Source: Cyanobacteria bacterium FACHB-63 (lineage in GTDB: Bacteria > Cyanobacteriota > Cyanobacteriia > Leptolyngbyales > Leptolyngbyaceae). Taken from it: DNA of 32,162 bases. The stretch is taken from contig JACJNX010000045.1 in assembly GCA_014695255.1 (NCBI GenBank), forward strand, positions 1-32,162, given 5' to 3'. How positions within the stretch are numbered: position 1 is the first letter of the stretch; each line of letters begins with the position of its first letter. Both the position numbers and the translations under genes were made by a program. The notes under the pieces were generated by a model. It saw only the letters and a program-made list of their open reading frames with translations. It was not told the origin of the DNA and made no database searches. Below are positions 17,878 through 25,980 of this stretch, piece by piece.

Positions 17878-17965
17878 CCCTCACCCTCACCCTCTCCCTG
17901 GGGGAGAGGGAACAAGAAACTCTAACTCCCTTCTCCCCTAGGGAGAAGGGTTGGGGATGAGGGCG
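17878..17965. repeat. REP/MITE-like nested palindromic repeat
   Basis: An 88-bp element whose ends are inverted (GCCCTCACCC left, GGGATGAGGGC right). It contains two inner hairpins, CCCTCTCCC/GGGAGAGGG and CCCTTCTCCC/GGGAGAAGGG. This is the style of dispersed bacterial repetitive palindromes. It separates two convergent genes. Confidence 0.8.
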
Positions 17966-18015
17966 AACCGCTTGAAATGGAGACGAAGAAATGATTTCAG
18001 GAAAATGAATCAGCC

Positions 18016-19137
18016 CTAACCGCCCATACCCGGAATCAATCCGCCGCCTAGGCGTTTCAGTGCCCGATTCGCCACATCTGCATACCGCAGTTCACCACAC
18101 ATAATCTTGCCCAGTCGATCTGTTGCAGTCGGACGCTTCACCCCAACTTTGTAGCCAATTCCCGGCACCCGATAAAACAGATTCGCCAACCGCTGTGCCC
18201 AAACCATATCGCTGCCCCAATCACGCTGAATCGTTTCGGTGTATTGCGCCAACGCAGATCGGTCGCCATTCAACGACTGATCAATCGCTTCTGCTGCTTT
18301 CATGCCGCTATACATCGAAGGGCGAATCCCTTCAGCCGTCATTGGATCAACGATCGCAGCCGTTTCTCCAGCAAGCACGGCATTCTGAGTATGCAGGGTT
18401 TGATCGCCGTCCCAAAACACGATCGGATGCGTGTAAATTTGAGCGCCAGTGGTATTAAATCCCGCTTCCTTTGCGTACTTTGACAAAGCTGCATGAAAAT
18501 CGGTACGATCGTCCCCCCGAAATGAGGCGGTTCCAGCAGAAAACCCTTCTGCTTTCGGTAAATTCCAGATAAAGCCGTTTTTCAGCATTCCGAAATCGAA
18601 CTGCGCGGTATTACCGATCGCTTGCGGCGCTTCCATTACCGCACCCATGCGAGTCTTGCGCTCTTTGAAGCCGAGCCATTTCGCCATCGATCCTTTTGCA
18701 CCGTCAGCAGCAATAAGATATTGAGCTTCTAAGGTTCCAGCCGTTGTATTGACCTGCCAGTGAGTACCTTTAAATTCGATTCCTGTGACTGCGGTTGCAT
18801 CTTGAAGTTTTGCGCCTGCTTGCTGTGCCTGCTGCATCAAATACTCATCAAAGCGATCGCGCTGCACCATCCACATCGGTTCAGGTGTATTAAGCGTTGC
18901 ATCTACTGGATCGCCAAGTTTCCAGGTATAGCGAATCGAATTGACTTTACGCGAGATCACGGGGCTGAAATCGAAGTCAAACCATTGAGCGATCGCGGGC
19001 GAGACACCGCCGCTACAAGGTTTGTAACGAGGGAGCGCTTCTTTTTCCAGCACTAGAACAGAGCGTCCACGTTTGGCAAGATGATAGGCGGCAGTTCCTC
19101 CGGCGGGTCCTGCTCCGACAACAATACAGTCAAACAT
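18016..19137 (-). CDS. Geranylgeranyl reductase family FAD-dependent oxidoreductase
   Basis: A 373-residue flavoprotein. The N-terminal Rossmann motif is VVGAGPAGGTAAYHLA, followed by the acidic residue of the second strand (VLEKEA). The family segment PCSGGVSP and a later GETAAIVDPMTAEGIRPSMY (FAD ribityl contact, GD-type motif) fit the geranylgeranyl reductase/TIGR02032 superfamily. This is not the canonical ChlP N-terminus, so chlorophyll phytyl reduction should not be assumed; prenyl-chain or other lipid reduction is possible. ATG 19137 has GAGG upstream. It stands alone on the minus strand. Confidence 0.82.
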   Translation of the reverse strand: MFDCIVVGAGPAGGTAAYHLAKRGRSVLVLEKEALPRYKPCSGGVSPAIAQWFDFDFSPVISRKVNSIRYTWKLGDPVDATLNTPEPMWMVQRDRFDEYLMQQAQQAGAKLQDATAVTGIEFKGTHWQVNTTAGTLEAQYLIAADGAKGSMAKWLGFKERKTRMGAVMEAPQAIGNTAQFDFGMLKNGFIWNLPKAEGFSAGTASFRGDDRTDFHAALSKYAKEAGFNTTGAQIYTHPIVFWDGDQTLHTQNAVLAGETAAIVDPMTAEGIRPSMYSGMKAAEAIDQSLNGDRSALAQYTETIQRDWGSDMVWAQRLANLFYRVPGIGYKVGVKRPTATDRLGKIMCGELRYADVANRALKRLGGGLIPGMGG

Positions 19138-19622
19138 ATGCTGGGAACCTCACTCCTACATCAACGCTACATAGATTATTCAATCGTTCAGCTTGTAATC
19201 CGAACTGTTTCGGCAATTGGCAGAAATGCTCTGCTAGTGTACGTCAGATTCTAAAAAAAATCTGGTGTTTTCTCAGTCTAAAAGGACAATCATCATGAAT
19301 TATTTACAAATTCTTCGTTAAACTCTGTGAACTCACGCAATATTTAGACTAACTGGCTACTAACGGGCTAAGAGATCGTAAGTTCAACAGAATTGTTTTT
19401 AGCTCTCCAAATCTTCCCTAAGTAGAGAACTCGGAGAAATTCTTTTCTCCAAACCTAGGCAGTTCTCCACTTTCAAATTTCCCTAAAAACGGGGGGATTT
19501 AGAGGGCAGTCAACCGCTCAAATCGAAGCAGAAAAACTCATCAAACTCACGATGATGTAACGTGGAGTTGTCGATCGCAAATCCCCCGCAGAGACACTTC
19601 AACGAAACGCCTCTATCCAAAT
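19138..19622. other. 485-bp intergenic region with a nested inverted repeat
   Basis: No coding frame is apparent. A nested palindrome at 19422-19470 has outer arms GTAGAGAACT/AGTTCTCCAC (one mismatch) and inner arms GGAGAAA/TTTCTCC. It is followed by a C/G-rich imperfect repeat (ttCCCTaaaaacGGGGGG). The rest, including the upstream region of the flavoprotein gene, shows nothing I can name. Confidence 0.5.
19422..19470. repeat. Nested inverted repeat (cruciform-like)
   Basis: Outer arms 19422-19431 and 19461-19470 pair with one mismatch; inner arms 19433-19439 and 19444-19450 pair perfectly. No U-run follows on either strand, so it is not a typical terminator. It may be a remnant of a small dispersed repeat. 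Confidence 0.6.
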
Positions 19623-20972
19623 TTATCGCTCTAGCCAAGCCCGCATTTTACCCGGATTCAATAATCCATACGGATCAACTTTCTCCTTAAATTGAAGTTG
19701 CGCTAAATCCACCATTTTCATTCCACCATCTTCAATCAAATAGGTATGAGGATTGAAAATAAACGCCCCCTTCGACTCGTGATCTGCAATGATTTCATTC
19801 AGTCGTTCTTCAGTCGAATACCGCACTAATTGAAGTGCAGCAGGACGTGCTGTTCCTCCGACTCTCAAAAACTCCAAGTGCATCATGACTTCTTCGCCGT
19901 AGTGATGATACATCTCCTCTAAAAGCGTCAAATTCTTATCATCTGGAAACAGTGTTTGTAAATAAGTAATCGACGTATCTACACTGCGAGCATGAAGCGT
20001 TGTATGGTTCCAACTATATTCCCCTAAAGCCAATCCTTTTCCTGCATCTTCAGCGCTTTTCTGATAAGAAATCTCGCCGTTAAATTCTTTTACAAATTCA
20101 TTTAGCGGCTCTAAACAAGTCTCAGAAATAATCAAAAGCGCACAACTTTTTCCGCTTGGAATATAGCCTTTTAATGCCGCGAAATAGTTCGGAATCGGAT
20201 CAGCGCAAATGCACACCAATTTTTTGATCATGCCGTCCGCATCACTGAGAGACTGCCCAAATCGAGCCGCGCTCATAAAATCCGGAAAGGTCACAATCAC
20301 TTCTGCCCAAGGATAAGCAGGCGCAAGCGGAATCTCTAGTTCCGTGATAATTCCGTTCGTGCCATACGCATGAGCTACTTGATACACATCATCGCCGCGC
20401 AATTCCAGCACTCTTGGCTGATCTTCCATCGTCACCACTCGCACCGCAAGAAGATTGCCCCGATCGCGCAATTGTCCATAAGTCACCGAGCCAATCCCGC
20501 CGCTGCCGCCGCCGATAAACCCGCCGATCGTTGCAGTGCGGTAAGTTGACGGAGCCATGCGAATCTCCCAGCCGATCTCGCGGGTTTGCTTGTCGATCGC
20601 CGCTAATTTCGCGCCTGCCTCAACTCGCAGCAAACCAGGCTTCATCCATTTCACTGCGGTCATTCGAGTTAAATCCAGAATCACGCCGCCTTCGAGCGGA
20701 ATGCATTGCCCGTAGTTTCCGGTTCCCGCACCCCGCACCGTAAGCGGAACGCGATATCTCACACACGCTTGCGCCACTTGTAACACTTCTGCTTCATTCG
20801 CCGGACGCACTACCACATCGCCGAATTTGTCCTGCAACTGAGGCTGCAACACTGGGCTGAAATGATAATAGTCCTGCGAGAGTTTTGCGACTTGGGTTGG
20901 CTCTGTGATCAGATCCAGTCCTGCCAAGTCTGATAAAACCGATGCGATCGCGTTAGAAGTGGTGGTTGCCAT
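19623..20972 (-). CDS. FAD-binding oxidoreductase, GlcD-like
   Basis: A 449-residue flavoenzyme of the PCMH/VAO type (FAD_binding_4). The FAD-binding part includes VRPANEAEVLQVAQACVRY, PLTVRGAGTGNYGQ (pyrophosphate loop) and GFIGGGSGGIGSVTYGQLRD. The C-terminal part ends in FKEKVDPYGLLNPGKMRAWL, the usual ending of the glycolate oxidase GlcD/lactate dehydrogenase group. The substrate is probably a 2-hydroxy acid but cannot be fixed from sequence. ATG 20972 is preceded by GAGGACAGCAGG. A lone gene, downstream of the duplicated terminator. Confidence 0.85.
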   Translation of the reverse strand: MATTTSNAIASVLSDLAGLDLITEPTQVAKLSQDYYHFSPVLQPQLQDKFGDVVVRPANEAEVLQVAQACVRYRVPLTVRGAGTGNYGQCIPLEGGVILDLTRMTAVKWMKPGLLRVEAGAKLAAIDKQTREIGWEIRMAPSTYRTATIGGFIGGGSGGIGSVTYGQLRDRGNLLAVRVVTMEDQPRVLELRGDDVYQVAHAYGTNGIITELEIPLAPAYPWAEVIVTFPDFMSAARFGQSLSDADGMIKKLVCICADPIPNYFAALKGYIPSGKSCALLIISETCLEPLNEFVKEFNGEISYQKSAEDAGKGLALGEYSWNHTTLHARSVDTSITYLQTLFPDDKNLTLLEEMYHHYGEEVMMHLEFLRVGGTARPAALQLVRYSTEERLNEIIADHESKGAFIFNPHTYLIEDGGMKMVDLAQLQFKEKVDPYGLLNPGKMRAWLER

Positions 20973-21038
20973 CCTGCTGTCCTCATAGTCTTGTTTCTGA
21001 CTATAAAGGGATTTTTCACTTTCAACTGTACTTGCGAT

Positions 21039-21143
21039 CGCAAAATTCCTAATAAAAAACCCTGATCCGAAGACCAGGGTAAATAATCAGGGTGCATCTA
21101 CCATTCCACTATTCCTAAAGTCAGAGAGTCATCCGGAGAAATT
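21039..21143. repeat. 105-bp tandem direct repeat, left copy
   Basis: First of two adjacent 105-bp copies, about 88% identical by eye with mostly transitions between them. Each copy contains a minus-strand terminator hairpin. Confidence 0.92.
21051..21080 (-). terminator. Duplicated terminator, distal copy
   Basis: Minus strand: ACCCTGGTC, TTCG, GATCAGGGT (21059-21080), followed by TTTTTATT. The base pair at the stem foot changed from G-C to A-T relative to the proximal copy, keeping the stem intact. Confidence 0.93.
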
Positions 21144-21248
21144 CGCAAAATTTCTAATAAAAAGCCCTGATCCGAAGACCAGGGCAAATAATCAGGGTGC
21201 ATCTACCACTCCACTATTCCCAGAGTTAGGGAGTTGTCCGGAAGAATT
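21144..21248. repeat. 105-bp tandem direct repeat, right copy
   Basis: Second copy, overlapping the last two bases of the DASH cryptochrome stop codon, so it is the first one met by that transcript. Confidence 0.92.
21156..21185 (-). terminator. Terminator of the DASH cryptochrome gene, proximal copy
   Basis: Minus strand: GCCCTGGTC, tetraloop TTCG, GATCAGGGC (9-bp stem, 21164-21185), followed by TTTTTATT. An upstream CCCTGAT on the same strand could compete for the 3' arm. Confidence 0.94.
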
Positions 21249-22791
21249 AACGACTTTTTTGGGATTTAGATCGACGATTGCGCTCTTTCTGGGGAGCCTG
21301 CGACGATTTGCCGAATGCGGCGTTGTAGATTTTCTCGTTTGCTTCGGCAGATTTGAATAGATCAACGATTGGATTCGGATAATCCACGCCTAAGCGCACG
21401 TTAAATCGCTGCTGCTCCACAGGCAAAAGTTTCCAAGGCTCATGGACTTTAGCGGCAGGAACCTCTTTCAGCGCTGGAAGCCAATGTTTCACATAGGAGC
21501 CGTCCGGATCGTAGTCCTTCGATTGCTTAATGATGTTGAAGAACCGAAATCCTCGCGCATCATTTCCGACTCCTGCGGTGTAGTTCCAGTTGCCCCAATT
21601 GCTACAGACATCATAATCAATCAGTTGAGACTCGAACCATTCTGCGCCCCACTGCCAATTGATGCCCAGGTTCTTTGTCAGAAAGCTAGCGACGTTTTGC
21701 CGTCCTCGATTCGACATAAATCCAGTTGCGGCAATTTCCTGCATATTCGCATCCACGAGCGGAAAGCCCGTTTTTCCTTCGCGCCAGAGTTCAAATCGAT
21801 CGACATCTTCTTTCCAAGCGATCGGAATCCGCTGCAAGCCCGATCGATAAAAGATGCGATCGCCATGTTTCGCCACAATAAATCGAAAGTAATCGCGCCA
21901 CAGCAGTTCAAAAATTAGCCAGTAAGTTGAATCGTTCCGCACTCGCTTCGATTCATAGTCTTGAACCTGCGAATGAATATAGCGCGGCGACAAACAGCCC
22001 AACGCTAACCACGCTGAGAACTTAGAAGAGTAATCGGCTCCCAACATTCCGTTGCGCGTCTCTTTGTAAACCTTCAGCGCGTCTTGATTCCAGAAATACT
22101 CCTGAAGTCGAGCCTTTCCAGCCGTTTCGCCGCCCTTGTATGGAATCATGCCTCTTGGATCTGGTTCTGGTGCTTCCAGTCCAAACACACTCAGCGCGGG
22201 AATCTCACCCGGACTAATTTCCGGCAATTGCGGCAATCGTTCCGGAGTCGGAAACACTTCGTACACGGTTGAAGATTTCTCAACCTGCTTGCGGAAACTC
22301 GTAAACAGTTCTGGAGTTTCACTCATCTCAAATGGCAAGTCATCGCGATGATAAAGCGTATGTCCCCAAAATTCCTGGGTCGAAACGTTGATCGCCCTTA
22401 ACGCCTCACTCAAAGTCTTTTCAACTTCCGTTTCTTCGGAAGTAACTTCGTGATAGTAATAAACCGATTCAACACCCAATTCTTTAGCGATCGCCGGAAT
22501 CACTTCTTCGGCTTTCCCTTGCCGCGCAATCAAATCACTACCGAGCGATCGTAAATTCTCACGCAAATCCGCAACGCTTTCAATCAGAAACTGCGCCCGA
22601 ATTGCCCCAGTCTTGGGAAATCCATAGGGAGTCGTGCCAAACTGTCTCGGTTCAAAACAATAAACTGGAATAACACTTGCACCGGATCGAACTGCTTTGA
22701 CTAACGGTTCATGGTCATGAATCCGTAGATCATTGCGATACCAAATAATAATCCGCTTCTCTGCCACGATCGAGTCTTGTAAACGCTTCAC
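21247..22791 (-). CDS. Cryptochrome DASH / photolyase-family flavoprotein
   Basis: A photolyase-family protein of about 514 residues with N-terminal Rossmann domain (IIIWYRNDLRIHDHEPLVKA) and C-terminal FAD domain. The segment TGFMSNRGRQNVASFLTKNL followed by WEF-like and DVCSNWGNWNYTAGVGND residues is diagnostic of CRY-DASH, which repairs CPD lesions mainly in single-stranded DNA. A basic tail (RNRRSKSQKSR) may help nucleic-acid binding. The frame opens at TTG 22839, inside a hairpin; GTG 22791 or GTG 22767 (six residues before IIIWYRND) is more likely, and I cannot choose firmly. Two terminators follow directly. Confidence 0.92.
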   Translation of the reverse strand: MKRLQDSIVAEKRIIIWYRNDLRIHDHEPLVKAVRSGASVIPVYCFEPRQFGTTPYGFPKTGAIRAQFLIESVADLRENLRSLGSDLIARQGKAEEVIPAIAKELGVESVYYYHEVTSEETEVEKTLSEALRAINVSTQEFWGHTLYHRDDLPFEMSETPELFTSFRKQVEKSSTVYEVFPTPERLPQLPEISPGEIPALSVFGLEAPEPDPRGMIPYKGGETAGKARLQEYFWNQDALKVYKETRNGMLGADYSSKFSAWLALGCLSPRYIHSQVQDYESKRVRNDSTYWLIFELLWRDYFRFIVAKHGDRIFYRSGLQRIPIAWKEDVDRFELWREGKTGFPLVDANMQEIAATGFMSNRGRQNVASFLTKNLGINWQWGAEWFESQLIDYDVCSNWGNWNYTAGVGNDARGFRFFNIIKQSKDYDPDGSYVKHWLPALKEVPAAKVHEPWKLLPVEQQRFNVRLGVDYPNPIVDLFKSAEANEKIYNAAFGKSSQAPQKERNRRSKSQKSR

Positions 22792-22816
22792 GTCGATCGT
22801 AACGTTTCTAAACAAG

Positions 22817-22846
22817 AGCGCGATCGCCCAAATGGACAATCGCGCT
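22817..22846 (-). terminator. Possible weak terminator between yggT and the cryptochrome gene
   Basis: Minus strand AGCGCGAT (22839-22846) pairs with ATCGCGCT (22817-22824), followed by CTTGTTTAG. The U-run is poor, so partial read-through is likely. Confidence 0.4.
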
Positions 22847-22876
22847 TCTTATATCGGCTCCCTACTAACCGAAGCT

Positions 22877-23176
22877 TTAGCTGACAAACACAGGAATACT
22901 GGCTAACACCGAAGCTAAAAGACTTGGAATCAATTGCATCGCGAACTGAAGCACAAAAATCGCCAAGATTGCCGAAAAATCAATCCCACCTAACGGCGGA
23001 ATAATGCGGCGGAAGAGATTCAAATACGGATCAGTCAACTGGCTTAACACTGCGAAGGGCTGTTTATACCAATCGATATTCGGAAACCAACTAAGCAAGA
23101 TCCGGATAATCAGCAATGCAAAGTAAATTCCTAGAAACTGATTGATCGTTGTAATAAGCAAAATCGCTGGATTCAT
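22877..23176 (-). CDS. YggT family (YlmG/CCB3-like) membrane protein
   Basis: A 99-residue protein with two hydrophobic segments (LLITTINQFLGIYFALLIIR and FSAILAIFVLQFAMQLIPSL) around a conserved middle, SWFPNIDWYKQPFAVLSQLTDPYLNLFRRIIPPLGGIDFS. WF-P near the first helix and DPYLxxFRRIIPPxGGxDFS define YggT. Homologues act in cytochrome b6 assembly in chloroplasts (CCB3) or in cell division/nucleoid organisation (YlmG). The ATG at 23176 has AAAGGA immediately upstream. It lies between a glycine-zipper protein gene and the cryptochrome gene. Confidence 0.92.
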   Translation of the reverse strand: MNPAILLITTINQFLGIYFALLIIRILLSWFPNIDWYKQPFAVLSQLTDPYLNLFRRIIPPLGGIDFSAILAIFVLQFAMQLIPSLLASVLASIPVFVS

Positions 23177-23273
23177 ATCCTTTCCGTTTCCTTCTAATGT
23201 AGGGATCTATGATTCACTCTCAGAACAGTTTAAGCGATCTTTTTTGTTCTTGTACTCTTGCTGCGGAAGCACG

Positions 23274-23603
23274 TCATTCTTCTCGAATAATTTCTCGCGC
23301 TCCAGGCAAATCGTTCTCAATGGCGCGTCCGTTCACGTTACCTAACTGTTGGCGCACATCATCGATCGCATCATTTAACTGAGCAATTTTATCCTCTAAA
23401 CCTCGACGCGCTAGCTCAATATTTTGTTCAGTCGAGGGACGCATCCGGCGTTTTGGCTTAGGCAGTTCTGATTTAGCTTGAGTGTCTTCGGTTTCTTCTG
23501 CAAATCGTTGCGCGGTGACGACCGAGCCGATAATCCCGCCGACAATGCCACCGACGATCGCCCCCAGAACAAATCCACCAGAAAAATTATCTTGTTGACT
23601 CAT
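23274..23603 (-). CDS. Small membrane-anchored protein with glycine zipper
   Basis: 109 residues from ATG 23603 (MSQQDNFSGG), with GAGG 12 nt upstream; an earlier TTG at 23621 is less likely. The N-terminal helix GFVLGAIVGGIVGGIIGSVV has glycine-zipper spacing like YtxH-type proteins, followed by a basic linker (PKPKRRMRP) and a helical C-terminal part (LARRGLEDKIAQLNDAIDDV). It probably has one membrane helix with a cytosolic coiled tail. Similar small proteins are common in cyanobacteria; the function is unknown. Confidence 0.75.
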   Translation of the reverse strand: MSQQDNFSGGFVLGAIVGGIVGGIIGSVVTAQRFAEETEDTQAKSELPKPKRRMRPSTEQNIELARRGLEDKIAQLNDAIDDVRQQLGNVNGRAIENDLPGAREIIREE

Positions 23604-23649
23604 ACGGCGATCGTTCCTCAAACTCTATAGACTTCTATTGTATCGATCC

Positions 23650-24300
23650 TCAAGTGCCAAAGATACGATCGCCCGCATCTCCCAATCCCGGCACAATGAA
23701 TCCGCGATCGTTCAGCACTTCATCAATTCCCGCCGTGTAAATCGTCAAACTCGGATAAGCCGCACCTAATTTTTGCAGGGCAGGTGGAGCCGCAACAACC
23801 GCAACAATTCGCACAAATGCTGGATCGATTCCGCGCTGAATCAATTCTTCCATCGCTCGAATTGAACTTCCACCGGTCGCCAGCATCGGATCAACGATCA
23901 ACACTCGCGTTTGCGAATCAAAGCGATCGGGCAATTTATTCAAGTAGCAACTCGCTTCGAGCGTTTCTTCATTCCGCACCAGTCCCAAATGATAAATCGA
24001 TGCCAACGGCAGTAAAGACTGTGCGCCACTGAGCAAACCAAGACCCGCTCGCAGAATCGGCACAATCACGATCGGAACTTCAGAATCGACAAAGGTTGCC
24101 GGACAGGGAGCGAGAGGCGTGTTGATCGTGGTGTCGATCGTCGGCAACCATTCGCGCACTGCTTCGTAAGTGAGCCACCGTCCTAATTCTGTGATTGCAC
24201 TGCGAAATATCATTGAGGGTGTTTCAGTATTCCGAGCGACACCAAGCCAATGTTTGATCAGGGGATGGGGTGGAACATACACACGCAGTTGCGGACTCAT
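23650..24300 (-). CDS. upp: Uracil phosphoribosyltransferase
   Basis: 216 residues; salvages uracil with PRPP to UMP. The PRPP-binding loop VLIVDPMLATGGS is clear, and the uracil-specificity end YTAGIDEVLNDRGFIVPGLGDAGDR is the family signature. The N-terminus RVYVPPHPLIKHWLGVARN is also typical of the cyanobacterial/plant form. The ATG at 24298-24300 overlaps the stop of a 39-codon upstream ORF (ATGA overlap). This is the last clearly chromosomal gene before the putative mobile element. Confidence 0.94.
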   Translation of the reverse strand: MSPQLRVYVPPHPLIKHWLGVARNTETPSMIFRSAITELGRWLTYEAVREWLPTIDTTINTPLAPCPATFVDSEVPIVIVPILRAGLGLLSGAQSLLPLASIYHLGLVRNEETLEASCYLNKLPDRFDSQTRVLIVDPMLATGGSSIRAMEELIQRGIDPAFVRIVAVVAAPPALQKLGAAYPSLTIYTAGIDEVLNDRGFIVPGLGDAGDRIFGT

Positions 24301-24416
24301 AAGCGCTTATCTTGAATAATCTGAATCATCATACTCCTTACTGCTTCAATATTTTCGGTGATAGGTTGAAAAATTGCGCGATCGTCGCCGCTAATTTTAT
24401 TGAAATAATTTCTCAT
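24297..24416 (-). CDS. Possible small ORF coupled to upp
   Basis: A 39-codon open frame from ATG 24416 (MRNYFNKISGDDRAIF...) to a TGA that overlaps the upp ATG by four bases, the usual sign of translational coupling. It has no good Shine-Dalgarno and I recognise no family. It could be a genuine leader peptide gene, the 3' remnant of a gene cut by the neighbouring element, or chance. The -35 box of the recombinase promoter lies only 6 bp away on the other strand. Confidence 0.3.
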   Translation of the reverse strand: MRNYFNKISGDDRAIFQPITENIEAVRSMMIQIIQDKRL

Positions 24417-24421
24417 TAGTG

Positions 24422-24451
24422 TTGACAAAGTTTTTCAACAAGCCGTATAGT
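24422..24451 (+). promoter_or_regulatory. Promoter of the serine recombinase
   Basis: TTGACA (24422-24427), 18-bp spacer, TATAGT (24446-24451). A palindrome TCCTC-TCTA-GAGGA follows at 24466-24479 and could be an operator just downstream of the start point. Confidence 0.7.
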
Positions 24452-24483
24452 AACTTTCAGTGTTCTCCTCTCTAGAGGATCTT

Positions 24484-24535
24484 GCACGGTGCGGTCAGGC
24501 AGTCATCTTGTGATATGGTGCCGATCGTACCGTGC
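24484..24535. repeat. Inverted repeat before the recombinase (operator or att candidate)
   Basis: GCACGGT (24484-24490) and ACCGTGC (24529-24535) are perfect inverted copies 38 bp apart, just before the recombinase ATG. They could be an operator or part of a crossover site. Confidence 0.4.
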
Positions 24536-24548
24536 TTTCTGACTCTTC

Positions 24549-25976
24549 ATGACGACGGAATTTCACAACATTGGCTACGGCAGGATCAGCCAACTGGATT
24601 ACGGACGAAGAATCTCGCACACCGAGCTGGACGTTGCAGCGAAGCAGCAGAAGAGTCGCTTAGAGCGTGCTGGCTGTACGGAGATCTACTTTGATTTACA
24701 GCCGGGCAGCGATGATGACCGCCCGAACTTTGAACGCTTAATGAATCGAATGAAGGCGAAGGAGCGCGTCGACCGAGTGACCATCACTCGAGATGATCGA
24801 ATTACTCGCTCGCCGCAAATGACGCTCGATCTAATAGAAGTCTTTCTCAAGCAGAATATCGAGCTCGTAATTCTCGATATGGGCGACAATCCAATCGATT
24901 TAAGTAACCCTTACCAGTGGAAGCAGCGCGTCCAAGCAGGGCTCGATGCAGCGTTTGAAATTCGGATGTTGGGTATGCGAATTCGGCGCGGATATGAGTA
25001 TTTCCGTCAGATGCAGAAAGCGAATCCCGCCGTGCCGTTTGGGTATCGGCGCTCAGCAGCAGGCAAGTATGAAGCCGACCCGAATGAGTGGGAGATGGCG
25101 CAGACGATTGTTAAGACGTTCTTCGAGTGCCGATCGCTCAGTAAAACCAGTCTATTAATCAAGCAGCAGTACGGCAGAGATATCACCCGGACGACGCTGC
25201 GGCACTGGTTACGCAATCAGGTGTTACAGGGCAACACGCCGTATAAGTTCGATGAGAAAACGCGCGAACCGACTGAGATCGTGTACGGAACACATACGGA
25301 CATTCTGATTAGTCCGGAGCAGGCTCTATTAATTAATGAGATCTGTCGTGAGAATCGCAAGTTAGGCGGCAAGCGGCACAACATTCCGTATCCGCTAGGA
25401 AGTGGACTGTGCCGCTGTCGTAAGTGCGGCGCGACGATGGGTGTGAGGAAATTAATTAAATCAGAGCCGGACGAGTTGGTTTACACGCTGCGCTGTAACA
25501 GTAACTCCAAATCGGCTTCAATCTGTGACTTTGGGTCTGAGCCGCGCTCATTTACGATCGAGCCTCACGTGATTGCCGCTCTTACCGAGAAGGCAGCGAC
25601 GATTGCTGAGCTCGCGATTGGAGAAGTGAGGCGGCGTGAATCTCCCGAGTTAAGTGCCTTGCGAGCACAACGTTCGCAACTGCTGGCGATTCCTGGGAAT
25701 AATCCGGCGATTCTTGATGCGATAGAGAAAGTGGACGCTCAGATTAAATCTCTTGAAACGGCTGACGAGCAGACTCAGATTGTGACAAACTACGCCGGTG
25801 AGTCGTTCAGGTCGTTGAGTCATATTTACCGGATGCCTGAGTATTGGCAGAGATTAGACCCGGCGGTGAAGCGGCAGCTATTCAGGCAGTTCGCGGATGT
25901 CGTTTGGATTTCGGCTGTAAAGATTCCAGGGAGTCGACTGATGAATTATCGAGTTGAGGTTGTGCTCCGGTTCTGA
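24549..25976 (+). CDS. Large serine recombinase (XisF/integrase-like)
   Basis: 475 residues. The N-terminal catalytic domain has YGRIS (10-14) with probable nucleophile S14 and R12, RPNFERLM (58-65) and RDDRITRS (81-88) with the catalytic arginines. A recombinase domain follows (GYRR..., near 165-230). A zinc ribbon with Cys 288, 290, 293, 316 and 326 and a coiled-coil stretch (about 370-410) come next, the standard large-serine-recombinase order. Size and style resemble cyanobacterial XisF, which excises a DNA element. It lies at the putative left end of the element, so it probably integrates and excises it. ATG 24549 has no clear Shine-Dalgarno. Confidence 0.9.
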   Translation: MTTEFHNIGYGRISQLDYGRRISHTELDVAAKQQKSRLERAGCTEIYFDLQPGSDDDRPNFERLMNRMKAKERVDRVTITRDDRITRSPQMTLDLIEVFLKQNIELVILDMGDNPIDLSNPYQWKQRVQAGLDAAFEIRMLGMRIRRGYEYFRQMQKANPAVPFGYRRSAAGKYEADPNEWEMAQTIVKTFFECRSLSKTSLLIKQQYGRDITRTTLRHWLRNQVLQGNTPYKFDEKTREPTEIVYGTHTDILISPEQALLINEICRENRKLGGKRHNIPYPLGSGLCRCRKCGATMGVRKLIKSEPDELVYTLRCNSNSKSASICDFGSEPRSFTIEPHVIAALTEKAATIAELAIGEVRRRESPELSALRAQRSQLLAIPGNNPAILDAIEKVDAQIKSLETADEQTQIVTNYAGESFRSLSHIYRMPEYWQRLDPAVKRQLFRQFADVVWISAVKIPGSRLMNYRVEVVLRF

Positions 25977-25980
25977 GTGA

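Noticed and set aside
22792-22839. The TTG 22839 start for the cryptochrome gene
   Set aside because: It lies inside a hairpin between yggT and this gene and adds residues not expected before the Rossmann strand; a GTG further down is more likely.
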